Below, piece by piece: positions 47,716-59,012 of a stretch of DNA of 64,000 nt. Source of the stretch: Verrucomicrobiia bacterium. GTDB lineage: Bacteria > Verrucomicrobiota > Verrucomicrobiia > Opitutales > Cerasicoccaceae. Where the stretch lies: NCBI GenBank assembly GCA_030425485.1, contig JAUIAM010000004.1:124001-188000 (forward strand), in the 5' to 3' direction. A program made the position numbers and the translations under genes. The notes beneath the pieces were generated by a model. That model had not been told where the DNA came from. It searched no databases and saw nothing but the letters and a program-made list of their open reading frames with translations. Each line of letters begins with the position of its first letter. Position 1 is the stretch's first letter.

Positions 47716-48471
47716 TCACTGCGGAAAGTACTGCCGCAGGAAAGCCGTGACCGCCTGCCAGTAACCTTCGCTATCCGGCGCTTCCGGCCACAGGGCACGC
47801 GAGCCGTGCATGCCGGGTGTCTCCACCGGGCGGTAAGCGGCCTTCTGTGTCGAGTACATGCCGTTGTAAATCAAATCCCAACGGCGCTCTTCGTTGCGGG
47901 CCGAGGCGACAAAGACGGGCATCTCCAGCTTGCGGGTTTTTTGAGCCACCCAGCCGTAGGGCTTATCCAGATCGTTAAAATACTCCCCCGGGGAAAACGC
48001 CACCACCCCGCTGATGACCCGGGGACGCTCCGCCGCGATGATGAGCGAAAGCGAGGCCGAGAACGAGCTGCCCCAGAGGATGATCGGGCCCCGGGCATAG
48101 TGCTCACGAGCATAGAAAAGCGCGTCCAGGATGTCCGTCTCGGCATCGAGGTAGGTGATGTCCGGGCTCTTTCGCCGGGCCTCGCGGGCCGTTTCGTTCA
48201 GCACCCCGCGCACGCCGCTGCCCGAGCGCAGGTCCACCGCCATACAATTGTAGCCCAGCTTGTTCAGGCGCGGGGCGATTTCCCGGTACTCACCCCGGCT
48301 GTAGCCCGCCTGATGAAAGAGCAGGATAAAGGGCGTTTCCAGATCGTCACTCACCCGGTAGACGTCCGCGGTGATCTCGACCCCATCGTAGGCGGTAATG
48401 CTCACCGTCTGATAAGCGGAGAGTACCGACGCAGCCGAAGCGGCGCACACGATGGCGATGTTCTTAAACAT
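47716..48471 (-). CDS. Exported alpha/beta hydrolase
   Basis: 251 residues from ATG 48471 with an N-terminal signal (FKNIAIVCAASAASVLSAYQ). Alpha/beta-hydrolase features: oxyanion strand FILLFHQAGYSRGEY (about 49-63), nucleophile elbow ILWGSSFSAS with the GxSxS Ser near 136, and a late His in VETPGMHGSRAL near 225. Resembles dienelactone-hydrolase-like esterases. Substrate not inferable. Divergent from galM, with about 90 bp between. Confidence 0.85.
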   Translation of the reverse strand: MFKNIAIVCAASAASVLSAYQTVSITAYDGVEITADVYRVSDDLETPFILLFHQAGYSRGEYREIAPRLNKLGYNCMAVDLRSGSGVRGVLNETAREARRKSPDITYLDAETDILDALFYAREHYARGPIILWGSSFSASLSLIIAAERPRVISGVVAFSPGEYFNDLDKPYGWVAQKTRKLEMPVFVASARNEERRWDLIYNGMYSTQKAAYRPVETPGMHGSRALWPEAPDSEGYWQAVTAFLRQYFPQ

Positions 48472-48564
48472 GGACCAGGTCCAACCTTGGTTATCGTTCA
48501 ACTCGCAGTTTAGTTAATGTATTCCAGTCTTGTCGAACCCTGAAGCCCGCAGCAAAGTTGCAGC

Positions 48565-49605
48565 ATGGCCATTAAATCCACCCCCTACGGCACCCTGCCC
48601 TCCGGCGACGCCGCCACACTTTACACCCTGACCAATGCCAATGGCATGCGCATGCGCGTGACCAACTACGGCGGCATCATCGTCTCCCTCACCGCCCCCG
48701 ACCGCGAGGGCAAGCAGGAGGACATCGTTCTGGGCAAGCGCTCGCTGGCCGACTACCTCGCCGGGCACCCCTACTTTGGAGCCATCACCGGGCGCGTGGC
48801 CGGACGCATCAAAGGGGCAGAGTTTGAGCTCGAAGGCCAAACCTACAAACTCGTGGCCAACAACGGCACGAACTGCCTCCACGGCGGCCTCGATGGCTTT
48901 GATAAATGCCTCTGGGAAGCCTCCGTCGTCAAAGACGGCGAGGCCGACGTCCTCCGCCTCCACCACCTCGACCCGGACGGCAACAACGGCTTTCCCGGTA
49001 ACCTCGACTGCACCGTGGACTACCGCCTGAGCGATGACAACGAGCTCATCATCGACTACCGCTTTACCACCGACAAGCCCACCCCCGTGGCCGTGACCAA
49101 CCACAGCTACTTTAACCTCAAGGGCGAGGGCAAAGGCGACATCCTCGGCCACGAGTTCACCATTTTGGCCGACAAGTACGCCGTGGCCGACGACGAAATG
49201 AGCCTCACGGGCGAGATCGCCTCCGTCGAGGGCCAGCAGAACGACTTCCGCAAGACCGGCGGCCTCGGTTGGCGCATCGAGGGCATCCACCAGCAGCACG
49301 GCGACAACTACTTCTTTCCCGAGGGACGCACCACCGAGCCGCGCCTCGTGGCCCGCGTACGCGAGCCCGAGACCGGGCGCATCATGGAGTGCCTCACCAC
49401 CGAGCCCGGCCTCCAGTTTTACACCAGCTCTATGATGGAGCCCGGCGAGGAAGGTAAAACCGCCAACTACAAACGCCACAGTGCCTTCTGCCTGGAAACC
49501 CAGGGCTGTCCGCACGCCGTCCACGACCCGGCCTTTGGCGAGATCATCCTGCTCCCCGGAAAAACCTTCACCTCACGCACGATTTACAAGTTTTCCGCCG
49601 AGTAG
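48565..49605 (+). CDS. galM: Aldose 1-epimerase (mutarotase)
   Basis: 346 residues, normal for GalM. Seen: VTNYGGIIVSLTAPDREG (about 33-50), GRVAGRIKGAEFELEGQ, GTNCLHGGLDGFDKCLW (the His-Gly-Gly motif, about 107-123), the catalytic His in VTNHSYFNLKGEG (about 176-188) and GLQFYTSS with a late acidic end. It interconverts alpha and beta anomers of aldoses. No galactose operon partner is adjacent. No signal peptide, so cytoplasmic. Confidence 0.95.
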   Translation: MAIKSTPYGTLPSGDAATLYTLTNANGMRMRVTNYGGIIVSLTAPDREGKQEDIVLGKRSLADYLAGHPYFGAITGRVAGRIKGAEFELEGQTYKLVANNGTNCLHGGLDGFDKCLWEASVVKDGEADVLRLHHLDPDGNNGFPGNLDCTVDYRLSDDNELIIDYRFTTDKPTPVAVTNHSYFNLKGEGKGDILGHEFTILADKYAVADDEMSLTGEIASVEGQQNDFRKTGGLGWRIEGIHQQHGDNYFFPEGRTTEPRLVARVREPETGRIMECLTTEPGLQFYTSSMMEPGEEGKTANYKRHSAFCLETQGCPHAVHDPAFGEIILLPGKTFTSRTIYKFSAE

Positions 49606-49951
49606 CGGGGTGCCAGCGCGGAGTTAGCTTCGTTTCAATAGAATAGCCGCAAAAAGCACAAAATCTATGGCAGTTTTGAGGCGCTCTGCGTCTCTGCGGT
49701 TAAAACTATCTCACGCAAAGACGCTAAGGCGCAAAGAGGGTGAGCGGCTCCGCCCATCTTTTAAGTCCTTTTGCGCCTTATGTGCCTTTTTGTGGCCAAA
49801 GCTATTCAGCGGTTATCTTCTCCTTGTGCGTCAGCTTTTTACCTTAGCGGCTTTGCGGCTTTGCGTGAGGCAAAAAGCCCGCGACCACGGCCATCCCCCA
49901 CATCACAGTATAGCCTTGACAATCTACTCGCAGGACAAAACACTTTACGGC
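49606..49951. other. Intergenic region filled largely by a dispersed repeat
   Basis: 346 bp between galM and the next gene. A copy of the CGCAAAG-ended repeat takes up 49710-49869. A long reading frame through it has unnatural composition and is better explained as an extension of the downstream gene. No promoter stands out. Confidence 0.6.
49710..49869. repeat. CGCAAAG-type intergenic repeat, most complete copy
   Basis: 160 bp bounded by perfect inverted ends CTCACGCAAAG (49710-49720) and CTTTGCGTGAG (49859-49869). The symmetry continues imperfectly inward for about 27 bp as repeated (C/A)CGC(A/T)AAG units. A 40 bp block near 49786-49828 is nearly the same as one near 55044-55085. No ORF inside; a MITE-like or hairpin element is likely. 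Confidence 0.7.
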
Positions 49952-50464
49952 ATGTTGCCCGCCATCAAACCCACCCCACCCCTGCTCGTCGCCCTCACCC
50001 TGCTCCTCAGCTTCCAGTGGCTAAGTGCGGAGGAGAGCCCCGCCAGCAAGGAAGACGCCATACAGGACTGGGTCGGTGAGTACAGAGGCATTTTTGTCAC
50101 TGCTCCTGAGAACGCAGAGAAGGCGGACATCGAAGTCAACGAACAGGCTACAGTACAAATAACTAGCAAGAGTACACCATTCAGGGGCACAGTCATTTTT
50201 AACTACAACGAGCCGACTGTAAGCATTAATTTTAGTCCCGAAGGCGCCAAACGCGATGCCATCGTAGCAACCCAAGACCGCCTCTACATCCCCGCTAGCT
50301 TTGCCGATCCCATCGAGTTCGAGGCTATACGAGTCAAGGGTGAGTTTGGCGAAGACGTGTTCGAAGGCACCATAACAATTTATCAACCACAATTCGAAGG
50401 CGATGCCGTCGTAGAGAAGGTCATATCATTCCGCTTAGGACGTTTTACGAAAGGTCGAGGGTAG
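49952..50464 (+). CDS. Putative exported protein of unknown function
   Basis: 170 residues from ATG 49952; an upstream in-frame start would add repeat-derived sequence. Signal peptide PPLLVALTLLLSFQWLSAEE, cleavage near 27. The mature part is beta-rich: WVGEYRGIFVTAPENAEKA, ATVQITSKSTPFRGTVIFNY, and GTITIYQPQFEGDAVVEK. No family recognised. Base use is a little more AT-rich than neighbours, and a repeat copy flanks it on each side, so transfer or rearrangement here is possible. Confidence 0.7.
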   Translation: MLPAIKPTPPLLVALTLLLSFQWLSAEESPASKEDAIQDWVGEYRGIFVTAPENAEKADIEVNEQATVQITSKSTPFRGTVIFNYNEPTVSINFSPEGAKRDAIVATQDRLYIPASFADPIEFEAIRVKGEFGEDVFEGTITIYQPQFEGDAVVEKVISFRLGRFTKGRG

Positions 50465-50490
50465 CAAAGCCCTACGCGGGATATCTTGAA

Positions 50491-50612
50491 CCGCCCAGAC
50501 GCAGAGCGGCTCGGCACTCCGTCTATTTTTGCGCTTTTTGTGCCTTTTGGTGGCCATCTTCTCCTTGAGCGCGAGCTTTTTACCTTTGCGCCCTTGGCGG
50601 GCTTTGCGTGAG
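50491..50612. repeat. CGCAAAG-type intergenic repeat, second copy
   Basis: The right end CTTTGCGTGAG (50602-50612) is intact and its last 27 bp (50586-50612) are identical to 55093-55119. The left end is degenerate (GACGCAGAGCGG near 50498). The middle shares the TGTGCCTTTT-GGTGGCCAT block with the other copies. Confidence 0.65.
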
Positions 50613-50683
50613 CCCAAAGGCGTAACCTCGGCCACGCCTACGCGGCAACTGACTCCTGCGGCCAAGCTACGCCTCTATATACA

Positions 50684-50718
50684 AAAAAGCGGCTGAGGTT
50701 GAACCACAGCCGCTTTTT
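50684..50718. terminator. Bidirectional rho-independent terminator
   Basis: Stem AAAAAGCGGCTGAGGTT paired with its near complement (one mismatch) across a very small loop; A-tract on the left and T-tract on the right make it work on both strands. It lies between the convergent genes at 49952 and 50901. Confidence 0.85.
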
Positions 50719-50737
50719 GATGAAATTGAGTAGTCGC

Positions 50738-50904
50738 CTAGGCTGTGTATGCAAACCTCGAAGCGAGTAGACGAATGGCATTTTTCAGGCCGCAATCTAG
50801 CTTTCGAGCCGAGGCAAATCCAGATTTGTCGAGGTGAGGAAATAGGTTGAGGGCGAAAAAGGCCCGAGTATGCGACTTTGAGGAGGTTTGCATACACGGC
50901 CTAG
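50738..50904. mobile_element. MITE-like element with 22 bp terminal inverted repeats
   Basis: 167 bp. The left end (50738-50759, CTAGGCTGTGTATGCAAACC then TC) and right end (50883-50904) are inverted copies with one mismatch in 22. The ends terminate in the palindrome CTAG. No coding capacity and no clear target duplication. A diverged relative lies at 58781-58882 and end fragments at 59519-59551. The right CTAG supplies the stop codon of the PEP-CTERM gene. Confidence 0.7.
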
Positions 50905-51494
50905 CGCCTGCGACGGAAAAGACACAGGGCCATGATGCCGCATGATGCCCAAAGCGCATAAGATGAGGGCTCCGGGACTTGTGTTGCAGTCATGGTAAAC
51001 CCGCCAGTACCAACAAAAGTACCAAGGGTTGTAGCAGTAAAAGGGAAGTTCTCATAGTAGTCGGGGTTTGATGCACCAGGGAAAAAGACTCCCATGTTGT
51101 AAGTAATCGTGCCGCCACCAACGGTAAAGAGTTCCTCTGCGCCACCATATGACCCAATACCCAAGGCGGTCAGGGGATTCTCATCATCAGCACCTTCATA
51201 CTGGCGAATTATTTGATCAACACTGTCACTATTGACGGCGTCACCAAAACGATCAATCAGGTCATTTGAAACCAATAAGTCACCCGTGAATGCGCCAAAA
51301 TCCGTTCCCATGGAAAGGTAGGTTTGGGTCGCATTTCCTCCACTTTGAAAATATTCACCGTCTCCCATGCCGGTGAAATCAAAGGTGATAAGCTGATTTT
51401 CCGTATCGAATACAACGTTAACAGTACTGGCGGCATGCACCGCAAAAGGTGAAAAAGCGAGTGTCGCGATGGCACAGAATAGACGTCTAAACAT
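50901..51494 (-). CDS. PEP-CTERM-anchored exported protein
   Basis: 197 residues. Signal peptide (FCAIATLAFSPFAVHAAS, cleavage near 21), a beta-rich body (VNVVFDTENQLITFDFTGMG, GGGTITYNMGVFFPGAS) and a C-terminal sorting tag: VPEPSSYAL (about 173-181), a hydrophobic helix (WASCGIMALCLF) and the basic end RRRR. The tag is the substrate of exosortase, which relays proteins to the outer surface along with exopolysaccharide. Exosortase is not in this window. Its stop codon lies in the end of the MITE-like element. Confidence 0.9.
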   Translation of the reverse strand: MFRRLFCAIATLAFSPFAVHAASTVNVVFDTENQLITFDFTGMGDGEYFQSGGNATQTYLSMGTDFGAFTGDLLVSNDLIDRFGDAVNSDSVDQIIRQYEGADDENPLTALGIGSYGGAEELFTVGGGTITYNMGVFFPGASNPDYYENFPFTATTLGTFVGTGGFTMTATQVPEPSSYALWASCGIMALCLFRRRR

Positions 51495-51719
51495 AGCTAA
51501 TAATAGTAAAGGCAGTTAATATCTTCCCCAAGCTAAGCTAATGGACATTCCCCAGTCAAGCTAATCAAAAAAACGAACCAGATCAGGGGTAATTCCTTAG
51601 TGCCGACCTGAAGTAAAAAACGACATCCGTGTACCGTACCGCATCGAAAAGGCAGGTTTAAAGGTTGCACCGCGTAAGCTCTGGGGCACAATCTCGCCAA
51701 ATTTGCTTAGATTTCAGAG

Positions 51720-54950
<3,231 letters not shown>

Positions 54951-55399
54951 CGTGATGAGCTTAGTTCCTGTCTAAAATAGTTCACGCAAAGGCGCGAAGA
55001 CGCAGAGCCGTTTGGCCATCCCATAGGCATCCTGTGTGGTTTTGCGCCTTTTTGTGGCCATAGCTATTCGGCGGTTATCTTCATCATTGCCCTTGCGCCC
55101 TTGGCGGGCTTTGCGTGAGTCATAAAAGCCTGTAACTACGGCCATGCTTGCACAGGATAAATAACCGCCTATCCATCCTGCTGGTGATGTCGGAGAGTCT
55201 GCCGAAGCGGGTCAACAGCACGCCACGCCCAGAAATAACGTCACAAAGAAGAGCGATTTGCCTAAAAAAGCCTCTTTCTAAAGAATGTGAGTAATTTTCC
55301 TTATAAAAAGAGCTACATAGAGTTGCACCATAGCGTGTATGTAGTTTTATTACAGTCCGGTTCTGTCCTAATAGGTATCCGTTCCCTCCCTCCTCTGCG
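54951..55399. other. Intergenic region containing a repeat copy
   Basis: 449 bp. A CGCAAAG-type repeat fills 54958-55119. The rest (55120-55399) has AT-rich patches near 55260-55345 that may hold the promoter of the kinase gene, but I cannot pick out a convincing -35/-10 pair. Confidence 0.55.
54958..55119. repeat. CGCAAAG-type intergenic repeat, third copy
   Basis: 162 bp starting AGCTTAGTTCCTGTCTAAA, which matches 59553 onward, then TTCACGCAAAGGCGCGAAG and ending CTTTGCGTGAG at 55119. Ends are inverted copies over about 25 bp, imperfectly. The central GTGGCCATAGCTATTCGGCG block matches the copy at 49710-49869. Confidence 0.7.
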
Positions 55400-56968
55400 A
55401 TGGCAACAGCTCAAGAAGTCCAAGGCACGATTGCACAGCCGACTACTCGGCTAACTACATGTATTGGCTGCGGCATAACCATCGCAATAAGCGGGTTGGT
55501 CATTATTGGCTGGTGCACGGGAGAGCGCTTCATTGTGAGCATTCTGCCCGATGCCCCCACGATGAAGCTGAACACTGCCATTTCCTTTTTTACCTGCGGG
55601 CTGGCCATGATGATGCTACGCCAAAAAGCGAATACCCTGCATAAGATAGGGTATTGCCTGTGTGCCATTCCGCTCTTTCTCGGCTTGGCCAGCCTGGTCC
55701 AATACTACACCAAGACCAATCTGGGCATAGACTCGTTCCTCATCGTAGACCGATTATCCGATACGGACTACCCAGGGCGCATGTCCCCCGCAACCGCCTT
55801 AAGCTTCATGCTGGTTACCCTCGGGATACTGGGGGCCAGCAGCCGGCGCCCGTACCTCGTTATCGCCTCTCAGCACCTGGCGATTATGGTTCTCATTATA
55901 GCCGCAACCGCCATCGTCGCCTTCCTGCTCCAGTCTCCCGTAGAGCAAAAGCATTATTTTCTGCAGACCATGGCCCTGCATACCTCGGTACTGTTCATGC
56001 TCCTGGCAGGGTCCGTTCTCGTATGGCGACCTACCGTTGCCTTGGCCGGTATCCTCCTGGGTAAAGGGCCGGGCAGTCGTATGCTGCGGAACTTTCTAAA
56101 ACTCTGCATCACAGCGTCCCTGGTCATCGGCGCACTGGAAGTCTACGGCGTGCAGTACGGCTATTTCGACTTCCAGTTTGGGATATCGCTCGGGATCATT
56201 GTTTTCATCTCCATCACGACGATTTACGTGCTCATCATCGCCGACCACAACAATCGGGCAGACGCCGAACTCGAACTCAAGCAACAAGAGCTTGAAGACC
56301 GCAACCGCGAGTTGAGCCAGTTCGTCTACATCGCATCCCACGACCTGCAGGAGCCGATGCGCACCGTCTACAACTACAGCTCCCTCATCGCTAATGAGCG
56401 CGACACCCTGAGCCCGGAAGAGTTTGACCACTGCATCAAGGGGCTAAAATCAGCCGGCCAGCGCATGAGCACCCTGCTCGAAGGGCTCATGAGCTATTCC
56501 CGCATCGGGCGCCAGAACCAGAAAGAAACCGTCGATATGCGCCTGCTCATCGACGAAATCATCCAGGACCTGGAGCTGCTCATCAACGAGACCCACGCAC
56601 GCATCTACTTCGCGGACATGCCCACTGTAATCGGCCTCAGGCCCGAACTGCGCATCCTGATGCAAAACCTCATCGCCAACGCCATTCGCTACCGCAAGCC
56701 CGACATCTACCCGGAAATCACCATCCGCGCGCAAAAGCAAGAGGCCGCCTGGCTCTTTACCGTGCAAGACAACGGGCTTGGCATCTCACCCCAGCATCAC
56801 GAGAAGATTTTTCAGCTCTTCCAGCAGTTGGACGCCCAAAGGGGCAAGACGGGCCTGGGCATCGGTTTGGCCTTCTGCCGCAAAGTCGTCCAGCTACACA
56901 ACGGAAAAATCTGGGTAGACTCCTCCCCCGGCCAAGGCAGCACCTTCTACTTTACCCTCAAAGCCTAA
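55400..56968 (+). CDS. Membrane-bound sensor histidine kinase
   Basis: 522 residues. About eight hydrophobic segments fill residues 20-280 (TIAISGLVIIGWC, LGLASLVQYYTK, LAIMVLIIAATAIVAFLL, IIVFISITTIYVLIIA), a MASE-like sensing module. A coiled coil then leads to HisKA (SHDLQEPMRTVYNYS, phospho-His near 315) and HATPase with NLIANAIRYR, DNGLGIS and KTGLGIGLAFCRK. The Gln in SHDLQEP recalls phytochrome-type and cyanobacterial-like kinases paired with Rcp1 regulators, and such a regulator follows 3 bp downstream. Confidence 0.92.
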   Translation: MATAQEVQGTIAQPTTRLTTCIGCGITIAISGLVIIGWCTGERFIVSILPDAPTMKLNTAISFFTCGLAMMMLRQKANTLHKIGYCLCAIPLFLGLASLVQYYTKTNLGIDSFLIVDRLSDTDYPGRMSPATALSFMLVTLGILGASSRRPYLVIASQHLAIMVLIIAATAIVAFLLQSPVEQKHYFLQTMALHTSVLFMLLAGSVLVWRPTVALAGILLGKGPGSRMLRNFLKLCITASLVIGALEVYGVQYGYFDFQFGISLGIIVFISITTIYVLIIADHNNRADAELELKQQELEDRNRELSQFVYIASHDLQEPMRTVYNYSSLIANERDTLSPEEFDHCIKGLKSAGQRMSTLLEGLMSYSRIGRQNQKETVDMRLLIDEIIQDLELLINETHARIYFADMPTVIGLRPELRILMQNLIANAIRYRKPDIYPEITIRAQKQEAAWLFTVQDNGLGISPQHHEKIFQLFQQLDAQRGKTGLGIGLAFCRKVVQLHNGKIWVDSSPGQGSTFYFTLKA

Positions 56969-56971
56969 CTT

Positions 56972-57394
56972 ATGCCCCAAAAACTCAAACGCATCCTGCT
57001 CATTGATGACAACGACGACGACAACTTCATCCACAGTCGGGTGATTCGGAAAGCCGACTGCGCGGAATCCATCATCGTCAAAAACAATGGCCAAGAGGCA
57101 CTGGACTACCTGACCACGCTGGACGACGGCGAATACCCGGGCCCTGAGCTCATCTTCCTCGATATCAATATGCCCGCCATGAACGGCTGGGAATTCCTCG
57201 ACGCCTACAAGGCACTCGACCGCGAGCAACAGGGAGAAATCATCCTCGTCATGCTAAGTACCAGCGTAAATCCGGACGATCACGCACGCGCAGAGCAAGA
57301 CGAGGACATCGTCGAATTCCTGAGCAAGCCGCTTGATGCGAAAAGATTTCAAGCGATCTTGGAGCGCTTTTTCCCGCAAGCACTGGCAGACTAG
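56972..57394 (+). CDS. Rcp1-like response regulator, partner of the preceding kinase
   Basis: 140 residues, receiver only. ILLIDDNDDDNFIHSRVI (acidic pocket), IFLDINMPAMNGWEFL (phospho-Asp near 63), MLSTSVNP and the Lys in LSKPLDAKRF (near 121). The DDNDDDNF start and LDINMPxxNG wording are usual for Rcp1/CheY-like regulators that pair with SHDLQEP kinases. Starts 3 bp after the kinase, so they are one operon and probably one signalling pair; output target is not visible. Confidence 0.93.
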   Translation: MPQKLKRILLIDDNDDDNFIHSRVIRKADCAESIIVKNNGQEALDYLTTLDDGEYPGPELIFLDINMPAMNGWEFLDAYKALDREQQGEIILVMLSTSVNPDDHARAEQDEDIVEFLSKPLDAKRFQAILERFFPQALAD

Positions 57395-57412
57395 AAACGC
57401 CCCTACCAGCGA

Positions 57413-58285
57413 TTACTGCTGGTTATTCTGATCCTGAATGATGCTGCCCTGCGGCATATCCTGGATAATGTTATCCTTATCCATGTCGGGCAGGATATCG
57501 TCCTTCAAGCCGGGCGTAAGGTCACTCGGCATATCCTGAATGACGTTTTTCTGCATATCCGGCAGGATGTTCTTATGCATATCCGGCAGGATGCCTCCGA
57601 GGCCGTCGGCATCGTAGTGATTCGTGACAGATGAAATATCCTTCGGGTTGCTGGTCAGCGTCAGGCGAACGCTGCTCGTATTCGGGTTAAACTGGTAAAT
57701 GTCGTTTTGCCCGTCTTCGATGCGGTAGCCCTCCTGCTCTATGCGGAGGATGAGCCAGCGGTTATCTGAGGGAATATCCGTCAGCAATTGGGTCAAATCC
57801 ACAGCCTTGAGCCCGGGCTCAGCACTACGTTGCAAAAAGGTATTCACTCGGCCCAAAGGCTGCACCTGAAACTGCTGTTTCCGGCTCTGGCTGGAGTCCT
57901 TGTCATTGGTCGTACCGATGTACTCAACGCGCAGCGGACGCGGCTTACCCGTGACTTGCAGGAGCACCACGCTAAGCAGGGCATGGCGACCGTCCTTGGC
58001 CTGCAGGGCCTCGCGCAGGCCGTCCTGGCTCAGGTCAAAGTAGATAAAGCCCTTCTCTGTCCGGGAGCTTGCAGTGAAGCTGGAGGCAGAGCCCAATCCC
58101 GAACCTGCCTCAAAACTGCTGAAGTCAATGTGATCGAAGCGGTTAGCCGCATTCTTCTGCCCAACCATAGTGAGAACTTGTGTGGGCTCGAAAACTGAAG
58201 TCGAGGCGGAGGAATCATCGGCAACCGCAGCCGAAGCCAGCAGGCCAATCAGGGTCACAGACAGAAGGGTGCGTTTCATTAGCAT
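57413..58285 (-). CDS. Exported protein with C-terminal octapeptide-like repeat tail
   Basis: 290 residues. Signal peptide (LLSVTLIGLLASAAVADDSS, about 6-22), then a beta-sandwich-like domain (about 40-210: FDHIDFSSFEAGSG, KGFIYFDLSQDGLREALQ, SVRLTLTSNP). From about residue 228 come near-tandem eight-residue units: ILPDMHKN, ILPDMQKN, VIQDMPSD, LTPGLKDD, ILPDMDKD, then IIQDMPQG and IIQDQ. The tail is acidic and Asn/Gln-rich. No family recognised. Convergent with the response-regulator gene (18 bp). Confidence 0.78.
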   Translation of the reverse strand: MLMKRTLLSVTLIGLLASAAVADDSSASTSVFEPTQVLTMVGQKNAANRFDHIDFSSFEAGSGLGSASSFTASSRTEKGFIYFDLSQDGLREALQAKDGRHALLSVVLLQVTGKPRPLRVEYIGTTNDKDSSQSRKQQFQVQPLGRVNTFLQRSAEPGLKAVDLTQLLTDIPSDNRWLILRIEQEGYRIEDGQNDIYQFNPNTSSVRLTLTSNPKDISSVTNHYDADGLGGILPDMHKNILPDMQKNVIQDMPSDLTPGLKDDILPDMDKDNIIQDMPQGSIIQDQNNQQ

Positions 58286-58435
58286 GGGGATAAAGTATAA
58301 CGTGTTTTGGGTTTTTGCCTATCGTTCTGTGCAAGAATACAGGATTAACGGCTTAAACCGCAAGCCGCAGTTTGTCCTTTACACAAAACCCTCTCTTGAC
58401 AACTTAATCAGCACGTAGACAAGCTATAACGCTTC

Positions 58436-58738
58436 ATGGATGCAATGAACCAAGCCAACGAAGACAGCGAACTGACGAAAGTCCTGAAGGTCCAGAACAA
58501 GATGGGCATTCATGCGCGTCCGGCTGCCATGATTGTACGCATTTCCAACAAATATAACGATGTGGAAGTGTGGGTCGAGAAAGATGATGACCAGATTAAC
58601 GGCAAGAGCATCATGGGCTTGATGATGTTGGCCGCCGGGCAAGGCTCCGAGCTCAAGTTTACCGCCACGGGAAGCAAGGCTAACGAACTCCTCAAGGAAC
58701 TCGAAGAGCTCTTCGCCCGTAAGTTCGAAGAAGCCTGA
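58436..58738 (+). CDS. ptsH: HPr-family phosphocarrier protein
   Basis: 100 residues, slightly longer than Gram-positive HPr (88) through an N-terminal extension of about 11. The active-site NKMGIHARPAAMIVR places phospho-His at residue 26, and NGKSIMGLMMLAAGQG puts the HprK-target Ser at residue 58, so both regulatory sites are kept. With hprK at 14095 it makes an HPr-kinase circuit. No EI, EIIA or sugar permease gene is nearby. Could be of the Npr/PtsO type; the symbol is therefore tentative. Confidence 0.93.
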   Translation: MDAMNQANEDSELTKVLKVQNKMGIHARPAAMIVRISNKYNDVEVWVEKDDDQINGKSIMGLMMLAAGQGSELKFTATGSKANELLKELEELFARKFEEA

Positions 58739-58780
58739 GCACCAGGCTCGGCAAGCATTTTCTGTTTCGACTAGAATCGG

Positions 58781-58882
58781 CTAGGTCGTGTCCGCAAGCC
58801 TCGAAACGGAAAGACGAATGGTTCTTTGGCCATCATCCCGATTTAGCGAGGTGAGAAAGCGGATGAGGGGCCCAAAAGGCCG
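58781..58882. repeat. Diverged copy of the MITE-like element
   Basis: Starts CTAGGTCGTGTCCGCAAGCC, then CTCGAAACGGAAAGACGAAT, and later GCGAGGTGAGAAAGCGG and AAAAGGCC, matching in order the left two thirds of the element at 50738-50904. The right end is missing or unrecognisable. Related end fragments occur at 59519-59551. Confidence 0.55.
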
Positions 58883-59012
58883 TTTGCCCTTGTCATACGC
58901 ATAAATTTACCTTTACATAGAGCCACTACCCTAGGCGTGACTCCGGGAAGCTTTCCGGGCACCCCACTATTGTTCTCAGCCTGTATCAGTTCAAGTAAGC
59001 GCCTCGACAGCC

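Larger units (their letters stand above)
50465..50900. other. Intergenic region with repeat copy, bidirectional terminator and MITE-like element
   Basis: 436 bp without a gene. In order it holds a CGCAAAG-type repeat (50491-50612), a terminator hairpin (50684-50718) and most of a 167 bp element with inverted ends (50738-50904). Together these account for nearly the whole gap. Confidence 0.7.

Noticed and set aside
49667-49951. N-terminal extension of the exported protein at 49952
   Set aside because: The extension translates a dispersed intergenic repeat; a proper signal peptide begins at 49952.
50738-50904. Element as a rho-independent terminator of the PEP-CTERM gene
   Set aside because: The inverted arms are separated by more than 120 bp and not followed by a T-tract; a separate good terminator lies at 50684-50718.
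58394-58432. TTGACA upstream of HPr as a sigma-70 promoter with TATAAC
   Set aside because: The spacing between the two hexamers is about 23 bp, too long for a normal promoter.
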